Shown here: in pieces, positions 63,783-64,000 of the stretch
Layout: each line of letters opens with the position of its first letter
Position numbering within the stretch: the stretch's first letter is position 1
From: Lishizhenia tianjinensis
Lineage (GTDB): Bacteria > Bacteroidota > Bacteroidia > Flavobacteriales_D > Crocinitomicaceae
Length of the DNA: 64,000 bases
NCBI GenBank assembly: GCA_943330745.2
Contig: CALQIX020000006.1
Span: 1 to 64,000 of the forward strand
Direction: 5' to 3'
The notes under the pieces: generated by a model
What the model was told of the DNA's origin: nothing
What the model saw: the letters and a program-made list of their open reading frames with translations, nothing else
Databases searched by the model: none
Made by a program: the position numbers and the translations under genes

Positions 63783-64000
63783 TAGTTTAATTGTTCTAAA
63801 AATGGATAATCAATATACCCTTGATCTTTTCCACCATACATCGTAGCTCGATCTGGTTCATTCAGTTCCGCATTCAATTCAAAACGCTTCGGTAAATCTG
63901 GGTTAGCCAAAAACAACGTTCCGTAAGAAATAAGTTGTGCAATTCCTTTTTCCAATTCAGCTTCGCCGGTTTCTCTGTTGTAACCACAGTTTGCAATGAT
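63782..64000 (-). CDS. Alkene reductase (Old Yellow Enzyme family), C-terminal part
   Basis: Only the last 72 codons and the stop lie in the window, and the gene continues past the right edge. The translated tail contains IIANCGYNRETGEAE, SYGTLFLANPDLPKRFE and MYGGKDQGYIDYP, the characteristic C-terminus of NADH:flavin oxidoreductases/OYEs. These FMN enzymes reduce activated alkenes with NAD(P)H. It is the upstream member of the operon with YciI, DoxX and the exported YciI-like protein. Confidence 0.88.
   Translation of the reverse strand: MIANCGYNRETGEAELEKGIAQLISYGTLFLANPDLPKRFELNAELNEPDRATMYGGKDQGYIDYPFLEQLN

Overview
The window reads as a chromosomal segment of a low-GC Bacteroidota, most likely order Flavobacteriales. 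The Crocinitomicaceae/Fluviicola group is my best guess, from overall flavour rather than a search. The signs are type IX secretion (T9SS) parts (PorV-like and PorP/SprF-like proteins, a CHU-type C-terminal domain), Bacteroidota promoter elements (TAnnTTTG at -7, sometimes TTTG/TTG at -33), near absence of Shine-Dalgarno sequences, a short SigA-type sigma factor, and families typical of the phylum (DUF4249, DUF2490, OMP_b-brl_3 receptors, PabB-TilS and Hpt-Adk-Obg neighbourhoods). I see no rRNA, tRNA, CRISPR, prophage, insertion sequence or replication origin. Coding density is very high and no gene-free stretch exceeds 300 bases.

Layout. 1-2.7 kb: the 3' end of a T9SS-exported protein interrupted by an in-frame TGA, then a PorV-like barrel. 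2.7-11.1 kb: greA, HIT protein, threonine aldolase, TauE/SafE permease, SRPBCC protein, a Crp/Fnr regulator overlapping pabB, tilS, a barrel protein and waaA (Kdo transferase). 11.1-18.3 kb (minus strand): an inorganic-carbon uptake operon, read as a small exported protein, dabA, dabB, a SulP transporter and a DUF2490 protein. 18.3-26.6 kb (minus): FAD-linked oxidase, lipid kinase, TonB-type outer-membrane barrel, DUF1573 protein and an M1 peptidase with a barrel-like C-terminal half. 26.7-31.9 kb: small lipoprotein, recJ and an AddA-like helicase-nuclease. 31.9-36.2 kb (plus): MbnP-like lipoprotein with its di-heme MbnH-like partner, then a conserved protein of unknown function one base from a WYL regulator. 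36.4-43.9 kb: ECF sigma, DUF1801, TerC, the housekeeping run hpt-adk-obgE-PAP2-crcB, the primary sigma factor and an rRNA m5C methyltransferase. 43.9-51.9 kb: ACMSD-type decarboxylase, sucC, a flippase, a FtsB-like protein, DUF4249, MenE-like ligase, a membrane DnaJ protein and a CPBP protein.

51.9-64 kb is the most accessory-looking part. It holds an overlapping pair of exported proteins of unknown function (a DUF3142-like lipoprotein and a large helical protein). Next is a 1404-residue T9SS-B exported protein with two DUF3494 (ice-binding type) domains, 14 cysteine-paired repeats, a PKD-like and a CHU C-terminal domain, followed by its PorP/SprF and OmpA-family partners. The segment ends with a small operon of YciI, DoxX and Old Yellow Enzyme family genes that runs off the window.

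The best candidates for undescribed biology are the DAB operon with its small exported leader gene, the conserved unknown/WYL pair at 33.8-36.2 kb, the overlapping exported pair at 51.9-55.2 kb, and the giant DUF3494 repeat protein with its Asp5-His4 insert.
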